A DNA stretch of 64,000 nt from Anastatus disparis (GCA_017163975.1 JAFFSR010000229.1:14278001-14342000); one strand, 5' to 3'. Shown: positions 1 to 13,422, counted from the stretch's first letter. A program made the numbers and translations. Notes: generated by a model from the sequence alone, not told the origin.

Positions 1-2188
1 GATAGAACGGACTTTTTTATTCTCGATTTTTTTCCACAATATGCTTTGGAAGATCATGAACTTATAAAAGTTTATTGTAAGACATATTTTTTATTAAATT
101 TTTTAAGAAATTTTGAAATAATTATTACTACAGGACATTCAATTTGGTTTACATTTTTGGATTATATTCAAAGATTAACAGACTTTTATTACAACGAGAA
201 AATTGTGTGTTGTTAAATATGCCAAATTGGGAAAATAAAATAAATAAACAATACTTCTTAATTTTTTAAACCATAACTCGAGCAATTTGGTATCAATAAA
301 AAAGTCATGAACTTTTAATAAAAGGATAGTTAAATATTAATATTTGTAAAACGTTTCATCTAACAATATAAATTTTAATGTTAATCTATTTTTATCTTGA
401 GCTTCGACACTATTAAAAGCACCCTTGACAGAACTTTTCATTAATTCGACTTCATAAAGAGAATAGCAGACATTAGCAAACATAAGCTTTGACTGCAATA
501 TAATTGGCCTTTGCATTACATCCCTACACTGCATCACTGACTGCATATCAAAACTGAAGAATTGAGGATCCGAGCCTTTGTCATACGGCGAACAATCGGG
601 CTTAACATTAACTCGATGCAAAGAGAAATATTTAAGAAGTCTGCAAGCTTGTGTGCGGCAAAGCGCATAATATCGTCATATGCAAAGACGGCGCATTTGA
701 AGGAAAGAACGTTTTTTTTTCTCTTCTCTCTTTTTTTTTTTATCAAATTGTGTGCAGAAAGAACTTGCATGAATTCTAAATTCGCACAAGCGTTTTCTCT
801 CTCTCTCTTTCTCTTCTTTTCTATTCCCACGTGACGCAATTTGAGTTAATTCCGCTGCAGGGAACATACTGAAAACCAGACGCGACTCGATTAAAAATCT
901 CAGCGGCGACGCATTGTCTTCGCGCGCGGGGCACCCAAGCGCCTTGGGGGCACGACGACCAATTTCCTGCAGTCAAGCTTCCTGCAAACCAAAGTAAAAA
1001 TTTATAAAAAACACATATCGTTATGCCGAGGCTCCTTATTACCGCAAAAGCTAAATTCGGAATTTCCGAACGATACTCGACGTCGGCTTCTTTTGCTCGC
1101 CCATATACTTCATTATTACAAACTTACCGGGCTAATTGAAAAGTCTTTGTTTCTCGAGTTAACATCGTGTGTTTACTTACATTTTTAGAATTTCTACGAT
1201 GCTAAGACGTTCTTATCTCAGATTTTTAATTAAATTAATATTTAATAAGGTGAAATACGAATAAATAAAAAAAAATAAATTAATTCAATGAAGATCAAAA
1301 CAATACCACCTTATATTATTTTGTTAGTTATGTATTTTTTAGAGTACAGAAATTTTAATTTTAGATTATGTTTCTCATATTGATGAATCAAATTTTTGGC
1401 ATGATTTTTATTTTTGAGGATTCTTGTATTATCATTAAAAAATTTCCACAAAAAGTAAGGTTTGTATACCAGTCAATAAAATGTCCAAGAGAAAAAGCTT
1501 TCTTATTTAGAATCGCCTTCAGATTCACCTGGCTTCACATAAGACAAGAGAAAGGAATCTTTACAACAACCTACATCGAGAAAAGAAAAAAAAAAAAAAA
1601 AAAGAACACATTTTACCGGGAGTAGGAAGCTTCAGTACAATTCAAAGTTGAAGCCCATGGGGTTTAAGTGGTTTCGTCGCTTGCTTCGTTTCCCTTACTT
1701 CTCCATCTCTCTCTCTTGTACTTTTATCGCACTGGGGCTAGTTCAAACACGTACCCAACATCCTAGCAAATACAGATCTAAGATGTTATATATACTCCGC
1801 GGGACATTTTAAATTGGCCATTATACTATTTAACTTGAGGTATGAGAGAGAGAGAAAAGCGAATGGTACATCCGATTCGATCCCGGACTTGCTATACATT
1901 GGAAAGTCTGTGTAAACATTAGTAACAGCAACGTTAACCATATTTGCCTACTACGCTTCTCTTGTGTTGATGTATCTATTCTATAATGTCTCTTGGTTTC
2001 TTATATTCCGCATGTATCAGACAATTTTTCCATACAAGATCCATGTTATACATGAAAGTTTTTGTATTTTATTTTTTCTTCGAAAAATATAAAAGAGAAG
2101 AAAGTTTAAAGGACGGAAAGTCGAATAGTTAACCGGACGACTTGGAAAAGTTTTCGTGTTTGAGGAACTGCATCGAGGAGAGGAGAAA

Positions 2189-2224
<36 letters not shown>

Positions 2225-4108
2225 AAGGTAAGTCAATGGGAACGTCTTTCCCATTGACTCTTTCTCTCTATATGATGGTATTTCCAATCCTTCGGGAATA
2301 TCTTGTGCAGACCAGAAAGAGAATTCGCAATTATATCCCGACGCGTGTGCACGACGACGACTCGAACGTTCGGAGTCGTTCCGTTCGACCGCTTCTTTGT
2401 CGTTTTCTCTCTACTGCCGGAGTTTGCATAAATAGCAAAGATCTGGGATTTCCAAGACATCCATTTACATGCATGGCCGATCATCATCAGGATTTAAAAG
2501 CTAAACATTTCAAGAGTCGATTATGTGTACCGACGCTCGGCAATTGAAAGATTATTGCAAGTATTCAACCAATTGTAAGATTCTTTATAATACATCCAAA
2601 AATATTGTAATGGAATAAATTTCTGAATGTATTAAAATAATGATTGGCATGTATAGAAGGAATTTATGCTTTTTAGCAATATACAATGTAAACTGAATTA
2701 TATGTATTTTTTTTTTATTAAAAATTATTAATTTATATGGATTTATTTATATAAAAATACATGTTTTTTTTTTTAAGGAAAGTAAGTATTGAAAAAAAAT
2801 TAAAATAGTGTCTTATTCATTGGGTTTTGTAAAATATGAAAAAAAATTCCATGAAATTTAAACTTTAAATATATGTTTCTTATAATAAATTTTTTTAAGA
2901 ATAATAAGCTGATGTTAGTTTTTAACGTTTAATAAATATATTCTAAAATTTTGTTTACATTACATTACAATCATTAATTTAAAAAAAATTATTCTATCAA
3001 ATATTTTAATATCCATTGTGTAAATAGCATTTTTATTAAAAAGTTAACATTTGTAATTAGTTAAATTTTTAAGTATAAAACTTTTTAAACCATTTTTCAA
3101 ACAGAAAAAGAATTAGAAAAAAAAAACAATAATTCTATTGATTCTGCTTTTGTACTTTATTCTACTGAAAAGAAGAATTCAAAGGATTCTTTAACGAATA
3201 AGTAAAGAAAAATCATATCCCCATAATTATTTTGAATAAAATATCTGTATTAGATCATTTTAAATATGAATAAAGATAATCTTAAAATCATCAATATTGC
3301 CGGGAAGAAAAGAAGCAGCGAGAAAATATATACTAACATTTCTTCTTAAGTATACTTTATCCGCATCGTAAATACAAGTAAAATTTCCTTGGTAGCGGTA
3401 TTTTCCGGGGGGTGGGCTTGTGTGTGCGAGCAAATTGAATCTCCTCTGAGTGCGACCCTGTACTTCATTATTTAGCGGCAACTTCTTCCACGTGGTTATT
3501 TGCAAAATTATTGTTACGGAATTGGAACAGCTAAACCAAGCGACCACCAACCCACGAAAAAGCAAAAAAAAAAGGAACAAAAAGGAAAGGAAGAACAAGA
3601 ACAAAGTATCTTTTCTTCGGTAGCTCTTTTTTTCTTCTTCTTTTTTTGCGTTTCCCTCGATTCGACCACACTCGTAAAGTAAGCGAACTTACACGCGGGA
3701 GCACTCAGGGGTTGCAACTCGTGATCGAAAAGAAATGGGAAGGAGGAACAAAAAAAAAGAGGAGAAAAAGAGAAAGAAAGTCTATAGCGTATATATATAG
3801 AGAGAAAAGCTGTTACGGCTGTCCGTGTCTATGTGGAAGAACATTTTTTTTGGATTTGCACGGGTCGAACAATAAATTCTACATAAGGCGCTGCGTGTGC
3901 AGAGCAAAACACGCTTTTTATTTTTTCGTTTCTCGTATTTTTTACTTTTCTAAGTGTGCCCGCGTCAGAGAGGGTTCTCGTTTGTATTATTGTGAGTTAT
4001 CGGAATTATGCGCAATACAATATTGTTTTGTTAAGCGTAATGTTAGATTAGAAGAAAATGAAAATAACCCTTGAGAATTATTTCTATGCAATTTTTTTTC
4101 ACTATAAA
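1..4108. other. Gene-poor AT-rich stretch
   Basis: No gene can be supported here. The stretch is AT-rich with long A and T runs, pyrimidine-rich tracts (about 715-740 and 795-830) and one GA microsatellite. A more GC-rich patch at about 850-990 has an open plus-strand frame of roughly 50 codons without an ATG, and a minus-strand frame at 340-675 is open for 112 codons. Neither shows a recognisable family or convincing splice sites. Confidence 0.6.
2192..2221. repeat. (GA)15 microsatellite
   Basis: Fifteen uninterrupted GA dinucleotides follow a purine-rich lead-in of GAG/GGA blocks. It is one of several GA/CT tracts in the window, probably a simple slippage repeat. No coding role is visible. 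Confidence 0.95.
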
Positions 4109-4110
4109 TA

Positions 4111-4341
4111 CCGTAAAGTACGTAATTTCTGATCACTTAGGAGGTATTTCTGATCACACATTTACATGTGAAAAAGTGAAAGTTTATTATTTTTTTCACA
4201 TAAACGAAGCACTTCTTACTGTAAATCTATTTTTTCTCATAAATAAAAAAAAAGTTTTTCTTACTAAAATCTTATAGATTATGATTTTTAATCAATAATG
4301 ATCGGAAATAACGCCCTGATCAGGAACTACGTCCTTCACGG
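4111..4341. mobile_element. Degenerate MITE-like element with TA target site duplication
   Basis: The ends are inverted repeats. The left end reads CCGTAAAGTACGTAATTTCT and continues GATC; the reverse complement of the right end reads CCGTGAAGGACGTAGTTCCT and continues GATC, with four mismatches over the first 24 positions. A second, looser block continues inward after a 5-nt length difference (GGAGGTATTTCTGATCA against GGGCGTTATTTCCGATCA), giving arms of about 50 nt. The element is flanked on both sides by TA (4109-4110 and 4342-4343), the duplication expected of Tc1/mariner-type insertion. The AT-rich interior has no transposase frame, so the element would be non-autonomous. The mismatches suggest an old copy. 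Only one copy was seen in this window, so family status is inferred. Confidence 0.6.
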
Positions 4342-4343
4342 TA

Positions 4344-7300
4344 TATTGAAATTCTATTGCTTAAAATAAACATTTTCATTTAATATAAAAAAACTCGAAT
4401 CTTGGATTTATAAAGTTTTGTAATCTTAGAAAATTTGTATCATATATCTATAAAATTCTATCTAAATCTTAGGGTTAGGCTATCCATGAAAAATGTAACT
4501 TTATCCTCAAAGAACTAAAAAAAAGTAGTTGAAAATTCGAGTAATAAATTTATCTTCAAAAAGTTGACCACTATATGGAATACGAAATAAAAATCATTCG
4601 TCAGTCTTATTGTTAGATTAAGGGGGTCGAGAAATTCCAAGTGAGACTAATATTTACGTATCATTTTTTTTTTTTCTTTACCTTTTCTTTTGTAGTATGT
4701 ACAGAAACAGATACATCTGCGAGGCGGTACCCCGTGAGACATCGGAGGATGATTTGTGAGCGGAAACAATAAGCGCCCTCTGCAATATTCATCACACGAC
4801 TCCACTTGCCTCGCCTCGGCCAGTCCGGTTACAACGACCATCTTTTTCTAGTTTTTTTTTTTACCTCAGATATATATTAGGAGTGTTCGAATGGAAAGAA
4901 AATTAAAAAAGAGAGAACGAAAAAATATTGCTTTCATTTATTTTTTTTTTTATTTACTGATTATTAATAGTTAAAATACGTGCTAAAAATATCTAAATGT
5001 ACCTTTTACTATTTAGTAATAATTGAACAGATCTTATTGTTGTATACTTATTTTCTAAAATAATCATAGACTATTGTAAAGTAATAAAATACTTACTCAA
5101 CAATTTTGATTTTACAATAAACCAAATTTGATATAAATTTTGGAAATATTTTCCAAAATTTATGTCATTGAATAATTTTAATATGTACAATAAGGATATC
5201 ATAAATTAGAATACATCTAATCGCTCGCATGATCAATAAACATCGAAATTATAAATGCAATACATTCTTTAAGAAAAGAAATAACTAAAAAACTTACGTA
5301 CGAGGGCTAAAATAAAAAAAAATCTCGTGACTAAAAGTTTGATGGATCACCTATCGAAACTTAAGAAAGGGAGTAGATGCGAGCACATTACTAGTCAGAG
5401 CGCGCGCACAACACACAAGCCCAAGCTGTGAAGGATTTTTGGATTCTATCAAACTGGACAATGCAATAATCTACGTCCTCTTATTTTTTTCGTTGGTACG
5501 CCAGGCGACGCTCTAGTGAAAAATAGGCGCGTAAAGAACCTTCTCTCCTGGGACATGCCTGTCTTCTTTTACCTCCCGAACCTTTTTTACTGGACAATTC
5601 TTGGCTACGTGTTACATTCTCAACTTGAGGCTTTTAAAGCTTCATTGTTTCATTTGATTTTATTTTCAAGTGTTTTTTTTTATATTTTTTAACAATTTAA
5701 ATAAGTTTTTTTAACGCATTTTTTAAATAGTAATATAAATTAACCCATAAATTACAATACTTTTTATAAGCTTATTAAGTTTTTAAAAAGTGGTTTTTTA
5801 TAAAATTCTAAAGCGAAATAAAAATGTTTTCTAAATTGACAATTTATCATTATTTTTTTTATTTTTTAGGTTTACAAATGATATTTAAAACACTTTTTTT
5901 TGTAAAAATATATTCTTAATCATATAACTATTATATTTGAATTTTTTCAAAATTATCTGAATAATTATAATTTAGTCGTGATCAATTATTTTTAAACTTT
6001 TAATTTTCAATCACTTGGTTTGGCTACTTCAGTAACCAAATAAAGTCGACTGGTTAAACAAACTGCATGATTTGAAAAAATAAATAATTAAATTTTCCTC
6101 TGAAAAATAAAAAAAAATCACACTTCACATTTAATTTAAAAATTTATTTAAAAAATAAACCTATGTTTTATCAAATATTGTCATTCTGTAATTAAAAAAA
6201 CAAAAATGTAAAATATGAGTGTAAAAAATAAAATTTAAGATGAGTGCATAACTGCAGTGACAGGGAGCTGGCAGTATCAAGTCCCTGTTTACTCTCGCGT
6301 ATCCGTACCGTAAAACTAATTGCGCGTGCACGATTTTATTAAATTTGTCCACAACGTTACCTCGTTTGCATTCGTTAATGAGTTTTGCTAGCTACCAGTT
6401 GTAACGAGTTAGAGAGAACACGTTGGATAGCTATCTCTATATATATATATATAGGAAGCCAGGCAAAAGTCAGTTGAACGAACCTCCGCACTCTGGTTTT
6501 TTATTCGAATTTGCATATTTTTCGCGGTAGGTTAATTTCGACGCGAAAATCGACGTCCAGTTTGTACAGTGCCAATGTGTGTGTGCGAGAGAGGCTGAGA
6601 AAAATTTGTCGGCACATGTGGAAAGTCTGCACAGGAGCCATGACTCAGTTGAGTTTAGTCAATATTTAAATTTCAACGAATAGGCTAATTTTTAACGATT
6701 GGAAGTTTTTCATGGATGAATATATTTTTTTTAAGCAATTATGATGAATTCTGGATTAATTTTATTCTACATTAATTTAATTTTTTTAGATTTTTCTCAA
6801 ATTTAAAGGATTATAATTTTTTAAATATTTAATTTTAGAGAATTTCCAAAATTAATTTATTTATCACAGGTAAACAGTTTAAAACATTTATTTTTATGAA
6901 CTATGAAGTAGGAAACCACAAGACAAGTAGGTCAAATGTGGGATGTTTGATTTTTAAGTAGAATATTAGCAAGAATAGAATAATTATAAGCATTATCTAA
7001 TAGGTCGAAGTGAATAAGCTCTAAAGGGTAAGATCCATTTTTTAAGAGTGTATACCTCAAGCCATCCGATCAGCTTAAACTATTTAAAGCATTGGAAACG
7101 TTAGATAGCAGGAGCATTTAAATCAAGCAGAACGTAGAAACGCGGACAAATCCCGAAGGAAGATCCCCTTCGTAACACTGCTACGTCTCTCGTCTTTTCG
7201 CGTACAGGATCTCACCTTTTTCTAACCAAAGACTGACCGTAAGCTAGCTTATACTACTACTACCACTAGCACTACGTAGTCGTAGATCACTCTACTCTTG

Positions 7301-10300
7301 GCAGCATCTCAGGGGTCGCATTAACCTCCTCCGACTCGCGCGAAACCCTTTTTCTACAGCGTATACCTCCTACTACACAAAATTACCCTGTGTTAAAGCC
7401 AAGAGAAAAGTTTAATCGCAGAGCTCGGGCTACGAAAAAAGATGGCTGTCTAAGCGTTTCTTCGTTGTTAGTGTACGCTTAAGGAGATAAAGAAAAAATC
7501 AACGAGTTCGTGGCATCAAGTTAGCCCTAGTTTTTTACACTCGCTTTGCTAAGGTATTTTATGCTCAGCAATTTCAAAGCAATTAATATATTACTACTTG
7601 ACATTTCAGGGAATTAGATAAAGAATTATTTTTTAATTATTTTAATTTATCAAAGCAAAGCATTGCTTATATTATCTATTTACGCTACTTATCCATTTAT
7701 AGAAAAAAAAACAATAAAGATTGAAAAATTTTAACCAATTTAAAGTTAGATATGATCGTTTTTAAAACCAGATGACGTTTTATTTATAAAATACGAATAA
7801 AATAAAAAATATTAAACCGAAATAAAAATCAATAGAAATAGTTTGTATTATTCCAACCTTTAAAATATAATCTACACATACATTTTATAATATTAGTACT
7901 ATACCTGTCAAGCTTATCTCAATACGTATCAACTACATATACAAAACTGTTTTCCTTTTTTTTTTCCTCGGCAAAGTCTTTTAAGAAAACTCGTCGTCTT
8001 TGGCTCCTTTAAATACTCTAGCTTTAACGGTGTAAAGTTTACGATACCAAAGCCCAAGAGAATAAAAAGCCGCCTTGTAATATTCGCCCGATACGCCTTC
8101 TTCTATATAAACACACTTGCTTTTTTTTTCCCATTCCCTTTGACCTCGAGGCTGTGTTGCGATAAAGGACATTATTCAAATATTTTTCAGCCGTAATATT
8201 CGAAAGAGCGAGAGGATCTTTCTCTCTCTCTCTTTTTTTTTTCTTCTTTGCTTTTCCGGCAAAGCTCGTGCGAAGTATATATGTTATTCGTTCCCTCTTT
8301 CAAGAAACGACAGAGAGGAATATTTCGAAATGTTAAAAGTCTCGAGTAATATCACGGGGACATGGTCATCTTAATGGAGTCGGGGATATGCGGTCGAGCG
8401 TTGCTCACGGTTATACGGGGGATGCGAAAAAGCCACGCACCGATGATTTTAATGAGATTCACAAGTAGTAAAGAAACAGCATCTGCCGACAACCTTATCA
8501 TTTTTTTCCTATGACGAGTGAGATCACTCTGCGTGGGATGTCTATCACGAGAAACTGGACGTTTTGAATTTTTTTTTTTTTTTTTTTTGCACATCTCGAA
8601 TTATTTTTTCAAAGTTACTGGCTGCTTCGCGTCTATGTTTATTCTAGCATTAATGTTATTTATTTTAGAAACTTTGATGATATTTTTTAAAATAAATACT
8701 TCCGGCAAAGAGTTCAGGATTTTGGTTATATATTCTTTATGTAATTTCATGTTAATTTTAAATATTTTCTGATTTTATTTTATTATTAGGACAAAATTTG
8801 GAAAGTTATTTTTATTTTGAACTTAAAGAAGTTCATTCCTCCTATAATAATATTTAATGACTTTTAGTAAGACTAATAAAACTTTTGAATTGTTTACATG
8901 TATCAATTCGTTATGTCTATTTTAATATACAAATTTATGCATAAAAATTTTAAAAAGTTTAAATTTTTTAGATATTTGTTTTTCTTACCCATATAAATCA
9001 ATGAAAATCTTGAAAACTTCTTCCTCTAAATTTTCCGAGCCAAAAAATAAAATTACTGTAAAGCTATTAAAAATATGAGCTAATAATGAAAAGTTCTTAG
9101 CAATCAAGGAGTAACGTAGAAAACAATTATCTCGAAGCGAAGTTCAGCGGGAGATATCACGAAATGCGAATTAGGATAGAATAGGGTGTTGTAGTGAAGA
9201 GAATTCGAGAAGCGGTAGTAGTAGTAGCGGTAGCAGTTTTGTGATGAATTTCAACTCGTTGATCGTTAAGAGCAGTGGGAAGAGGTACACAAGTCGGTCT
9301 GCTGGACTTAACGTGATTAGCAGAGATACCCAGAGAAGAAGAGAAAAGGGAAAAGGACGATAGAGACTATGCTGCAGCTTCTATTATCCGTGGTCCAGAC
9401 GCCAGCGACTATACGATCCGCTATACCGACTGACCCTCAGGGTTAGTTTAGCTCTCTATATTTGTCCTAATACTTCTGATCCTTTACACCCTCTTTACCT
9501 TGGTTTAACGGCACACCCGACCCGCACACTATACCCGCTGACTTTTAAACTTTGTTTCCGCGATTTGTTTTTCGCCCCTTTGCACTGCTTTTGTTTTCTT
9601 AAAATTTTTCCCTTTTCTCATTAATTTATTGAAGAAAAAAGTATAATAATTTTTCAGAATATTTAATTTGTTAAAAAAATATAAATTTAAATAATTATAT
9701 AATGTCAATGATCCTGATACAATATGGTTTTATGGAAGAAGTTTTAAATTTATTAACCACATTCACAAGTAATAATTTTTAAAAAAATTTTCAATCAACA
9801 TTTGAGAAAATTTGTTGACTGACATAAATAAAATCTGTGGAAATGCATATGATTGTGTTTACATAAAACATCGAAAGATTTTCTTTAGAAAACGATAAAT
9901 AAGCTTTCTTCTTATGAAGTTAACCTACCCTTATGTATGAAGCTTATAGAGCGAGAAAGAACAAGAGTAAGAGAATGGCTAGTGACTCTCCGAGCGAGTA
10001 TGAAACTCAATTTGATTTCCCGCGTCATACTCTTGGCTTGCAAGCTACAGCGAAGGGGCAAAACAGAGAACTAGCAGCAGCCCTGAGAAAATCCCAGGGG
10101 CGCGCGACTGACCCGACGTAGTAGTACTATAGAGTAGCCGCAAAATCTACCAGCCACTCATATTGCCAATTACCAACTCGCTCTATATACCATTTCTTTC
10201 TCCTTCCAACTCTGTCCCTCTCCTTATCTATACACGTATACACGGATCACTGAGAAGTAAGAGACTTTGCCTATGATTCTGCTACTGTTTGAGAACTTGC

Positions 10301-12552
10301 TTGCTTGTATACACCGATGCTTCTTCGCAATATACACCGAGAGACCCGCAACTCGTGAAATATGATATTCGACCAGAGGATCTTTAGAGGTGAGAGCTTA
10401 CCGTGTTACTTAAGATATAAAGACGAGTTAAAATGTGAATTTAGGAAATTTATAGGGACAACTGTCAATAATTTTTAACTTTTAATTCTTGAATTACATT
10501 GTAATATCCAACGTTTGTATAATGTATTCCCGTTTCATAAAATGACATTTATAATCTATTTAGAGTGTAACGTAGTAAACGAATGTTAACGTACTCCAGT
10601 CCGTATTTTCCGCAAAACATTCATAAAATAGATCATTAAATAATTAGAAAGGTACATCTTGAACTTGCGATAATTGTAATTTCGTGATTGGAAACGACAT
10701 GAATCGTGGAAAGAAAAAAAAAAAGGCATTGCTCTGAATTCATTTGCTCGTTTATACCAAAACACGACAATCTCATTAAGAAATTAAATGTGTCGAGAGT
10801 AGCGTACTCCGTAACTTATCGGATATTCACATCAGTTCGTCGTATACATGCGTCTACTTTCCCGTGAGACTCGACACTTCATTCGTCACAATGATTCGGT
10901 AAAGCTGTTCTTTTCATAGCTCGCACGCTTGTGAAGAGAGAAAAAATAATAATATATAAAGTAACGAACAAATTTCTCGCGCGTCAAGACAATTGCTGCA
11001 CGCTCTTATGTATTACTTTGCCGTTCGTTCAGTGTTTCGAGGTACCACTTTTTTTCTTCTTCTTTTTTTTTAAGTAATTAAATCCTTTACGTTGTGAGTG
11101 TCATTAAGTTTTTAATTAACGTAAAATTTTATTTTACATTTGTTATTCTTAGAGCGGTTAAAAAAATACGCGTTTTCTTTTTTTTTTATTATTAATTCGA
11201 AATTACGACTGATGGCTGAAATATTGCTTTCTACAAATTACTTTAATTAAAAACGTATATGTATATGATTGATAGGCTTAGATTATATTGTAATACTTTG
11301 AAAATTGCAAATGTATTTTTACATTACATAAATGGATTTCTATTTTGGAAAATAGACCATAAAATACGAGTCGAATTTCGCTGTGAAATTTGAAAAAAAA
11401 AAGAGAAGGAAGAAATTTTTCTCTATAGTGACTATATGCATGAAAACGGTCGTAGCAATGAAACGACAGAAATACGATCGGAAAATCACTTAAGTTTATT
11501 GAGCAGCGGAGTAAGCAAAAGATAAAAAAAAACGACTGAATTTAAGCAATACATCGATATAGATGCGTGCGTCGCGTTACTTTATTTTTTTGCGTCTCTG
11601 TACTATCCACAAACGTATAAAATCTATACAATATATACCTTTACCAAAGTTTATGCCATATAAAAAACATCCATTTATATATATTTTTTTTCTTCTCTTC
11701 GCGAAAGAAAATAGAAATATAAAAGGCAAACGTCAAAAGGTGTCCCAAGTATAAGAAACTTTGTCGAGTCTAAAGTTCCTCTAAATGTCTTTAGCTTTTT
11801 CTCGTATATACACTTTTGCCGTTTATATACTTTTTACATTGATAAAAAAGAGAAAAAAAGAAACGGGAAATAAAGAAAACTAGTGAAGTTTGTTGCTTGT
11901 CATCCGTTATACGCCCGACGGCGAGCTTTCAATATTACATATATTTTTTCTTGGAAAGAAGAAGTGCGAGAGAGCTTTTACTTCGGTGCTGCATTTCTTA
12001 TACATTTATGCTTGTACGTGTTAGCTATTGCAGCTTTTCTCTTTTATTTTCTTGATTCCTTTTTCTTTTTTTAAGCAAAGTACATGTATGATTCGCAGAG
12101 GCTTTTTCTTTGATCTTTTGAGTATTATATGCTTTGGATTTCGACTCACGCAAGGTGTGCGAAGCGTATTATGCATGTATGCCGAGATTTTTCTAACATA
12201 TGCCAGAGTCTACGTTTTTACCCCGTAGTTTTCTTTTGCATATATACGGAGAATAGATCTGAGCCATCGTGTTATGAATTGTAAAAGCTGCAAATTCCAG
12301 AAGAGATGCTCTGCTCTCTATACCTTTACTGAAAAATGTATTTCGAAACAAAGACCTAACTTGATGTTGCGTGAGTAAAGGTTGTCTGTACAATTTTATT
12401 TATGTTTCTTTATTTTGTCAGTGAGAATTTTTTTTCCATTAAAATATGTTTTTTTGTTTAAACTTTGATAATTTTCAGTCAAATAGAAGTTTTAAAGAAC
12501 CTAAGGTGACGTGATTTGTAGAAGTAAATCCTATTAGCATGATTGCATTGTT
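4344..12552. other. Gene-poor stretch, 8.2 kb
   Basis: No coding region, RNA gene or mobile element can be supported. The stretch is AT-rich with some more GC-balanced patches (about 5380-5600, 7100-7560, 9120-9480 and 10000-10400) that have no long clean reading frame. It holds short simple repeats, including TA repeats near 6440 and a poly-T run near 8570-8588. A CACAG|GTAAAC sequence on the plus strand at 6865-6875 resembles joined splice sites but lacks a good pyrimidine tract. Confidence 0.6.
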
Positions 12553-12740
12553 GAGGTTTTCAGTGGCTCAGTCGGTAGAGCGATGGATTCGTAATCTCGA
12601 GGTTCCGAGTTCGAATCCCGCTCTCGGCCGATTGATACAAGTACCACTGTACGTTACATGTGCTTTGTTCCCAAACGCACTGAAAACCTCCATCGCTAAT
12701 TAGCATCGTAATAATAGCATAAATACAGCGACGTTAAATT
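12553..12740 (+). mobile_element. tRNA-derived SINE, copy 1
   Basis: A head resembling a tRNA carries pol III box A (TGGCTCAGTCGG) and box B (GTTCGAATCCC). An unrelated body of about 110 nt follows, ending GCGACGTTAAAT plus an A-rich tail to about 12762. The anticodon-loop position reads CGT, but the acceptor stem is not intact, so this is a SINE and not a working tRNA gene. The first 13 nt (GAGGTTTTCAGTG, 12553-12565) pair perfectly with CACTGAAAACCTC at 12678-12690. This copy differs from the other five on both arms in a compensating way. An inner hairpin pairs AAGTAC (12639-12644) with GTGCTT (12660-12665). No clear target site duplication was found. Confidence 0.93.
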
Positions 12741-13347
12741 AAAAAAAAAATAAATAAATAATATTATTATTTGGATTAGTTTTTTAATTTTTCTCAGATT
12801 AGAAAACTTTAGTCATTGGAAATATACACTTTTGACTAATGTCCTATTCTTTTTCTAACCTCCTAGGAAGAAACTATATCGAAAGCTCTAAAATGAATAA
12901 GAAATTTGAAACCTTTAGATTCATCATGTCTTCTCATACAGTTTCCAGTTACTTGTAAAAAGATGTTGAAAGTATTTCAAGAGTAGATATTTTTATGCTT
13001 TTTTGAATTTAATAAAATGATTTCTATTGAAAATTCAGTACATGTTATGTAATATTATTTACAAATATAACAATAAAAAATACAACTTGACATTATAAAA
13101 TTACATTATTATATACAACAAATTGCATAAAACACATATGTGACTTTTAGTTTAAAGCATATTTACACAATAATTTATAAATTTGGAAATTTCAAACTAT
13201 TTCAACTAGAATAATAAAATTTTATCAATAAAGTTATCTTATACGCCAAAAAGCAGGCATCAAAATTATCTTGTATATCGAAAAGCAAGCGAAAACAGTA
13301 GCAGCATCAGCGTAGCATCGACTAAAATCGGAAGTCGTTATATAGTG

Positions 13348-13366
13348 TAGTAGTAGTAGTAGTAGT
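13348..13366. repeat. (TAG)6 microsatellite
   Basis: About six TAG units in a row. On the plus strand this gives stops in one frame, so it is not coding in that frame. It lies just before the CT repeat at 13423. Confidence 0.9.
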
Positions 13367-13422
13367 TTAGTATATGCAGGTGTACGAGTGCGCTATGGAA
13401 GGATAAGATGTAATTTTCAATA

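Noticed and set aside
340..675. Minus-strand open frame of 112 codons with a mixed amino-acid composition
   Set aside because: No ATG at the start, no recognised family and only a weak acceptor upstream. Frames of this length are expected by chance somewhere in 64 kb on six frames. A protein search with the stretch PIILQSKLMFANVCYSLYEV would decide.
850..993. Open plus-strand frame of about 50 codons after CGCTGCAG
   Set aside because: No ATG, a weak pyrimidine tract and a GC-rich patch in which stops are rarer. No match recognised.
2233..2547. Overlapping frames of 103 codons (plus) and 84 codons (minus)
   Set aside because: They occupy the same bases on opposite strands next to a GA microsatellite, and neither resembles a known protein.
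3646..4074. 142-codon plus-strand frame
   Set aside because: It is built on A-rich and GA-rich simple sequence (Lys, Arg and Glu runs) and has no domain or splice support.
4471..4482. TTAGGGTTAGG, similar to insect telomere repeats
   Set aside because: Only two units, internal to the window, with no array.
12553..12635. tRNA gene call (anticodon position CGT)
   Set aside because: The acceptor stem and most of the anticodon stem do not pair, and the same head recurs six times attached to the same body. It is a SINE head, not a working tRNA gene.
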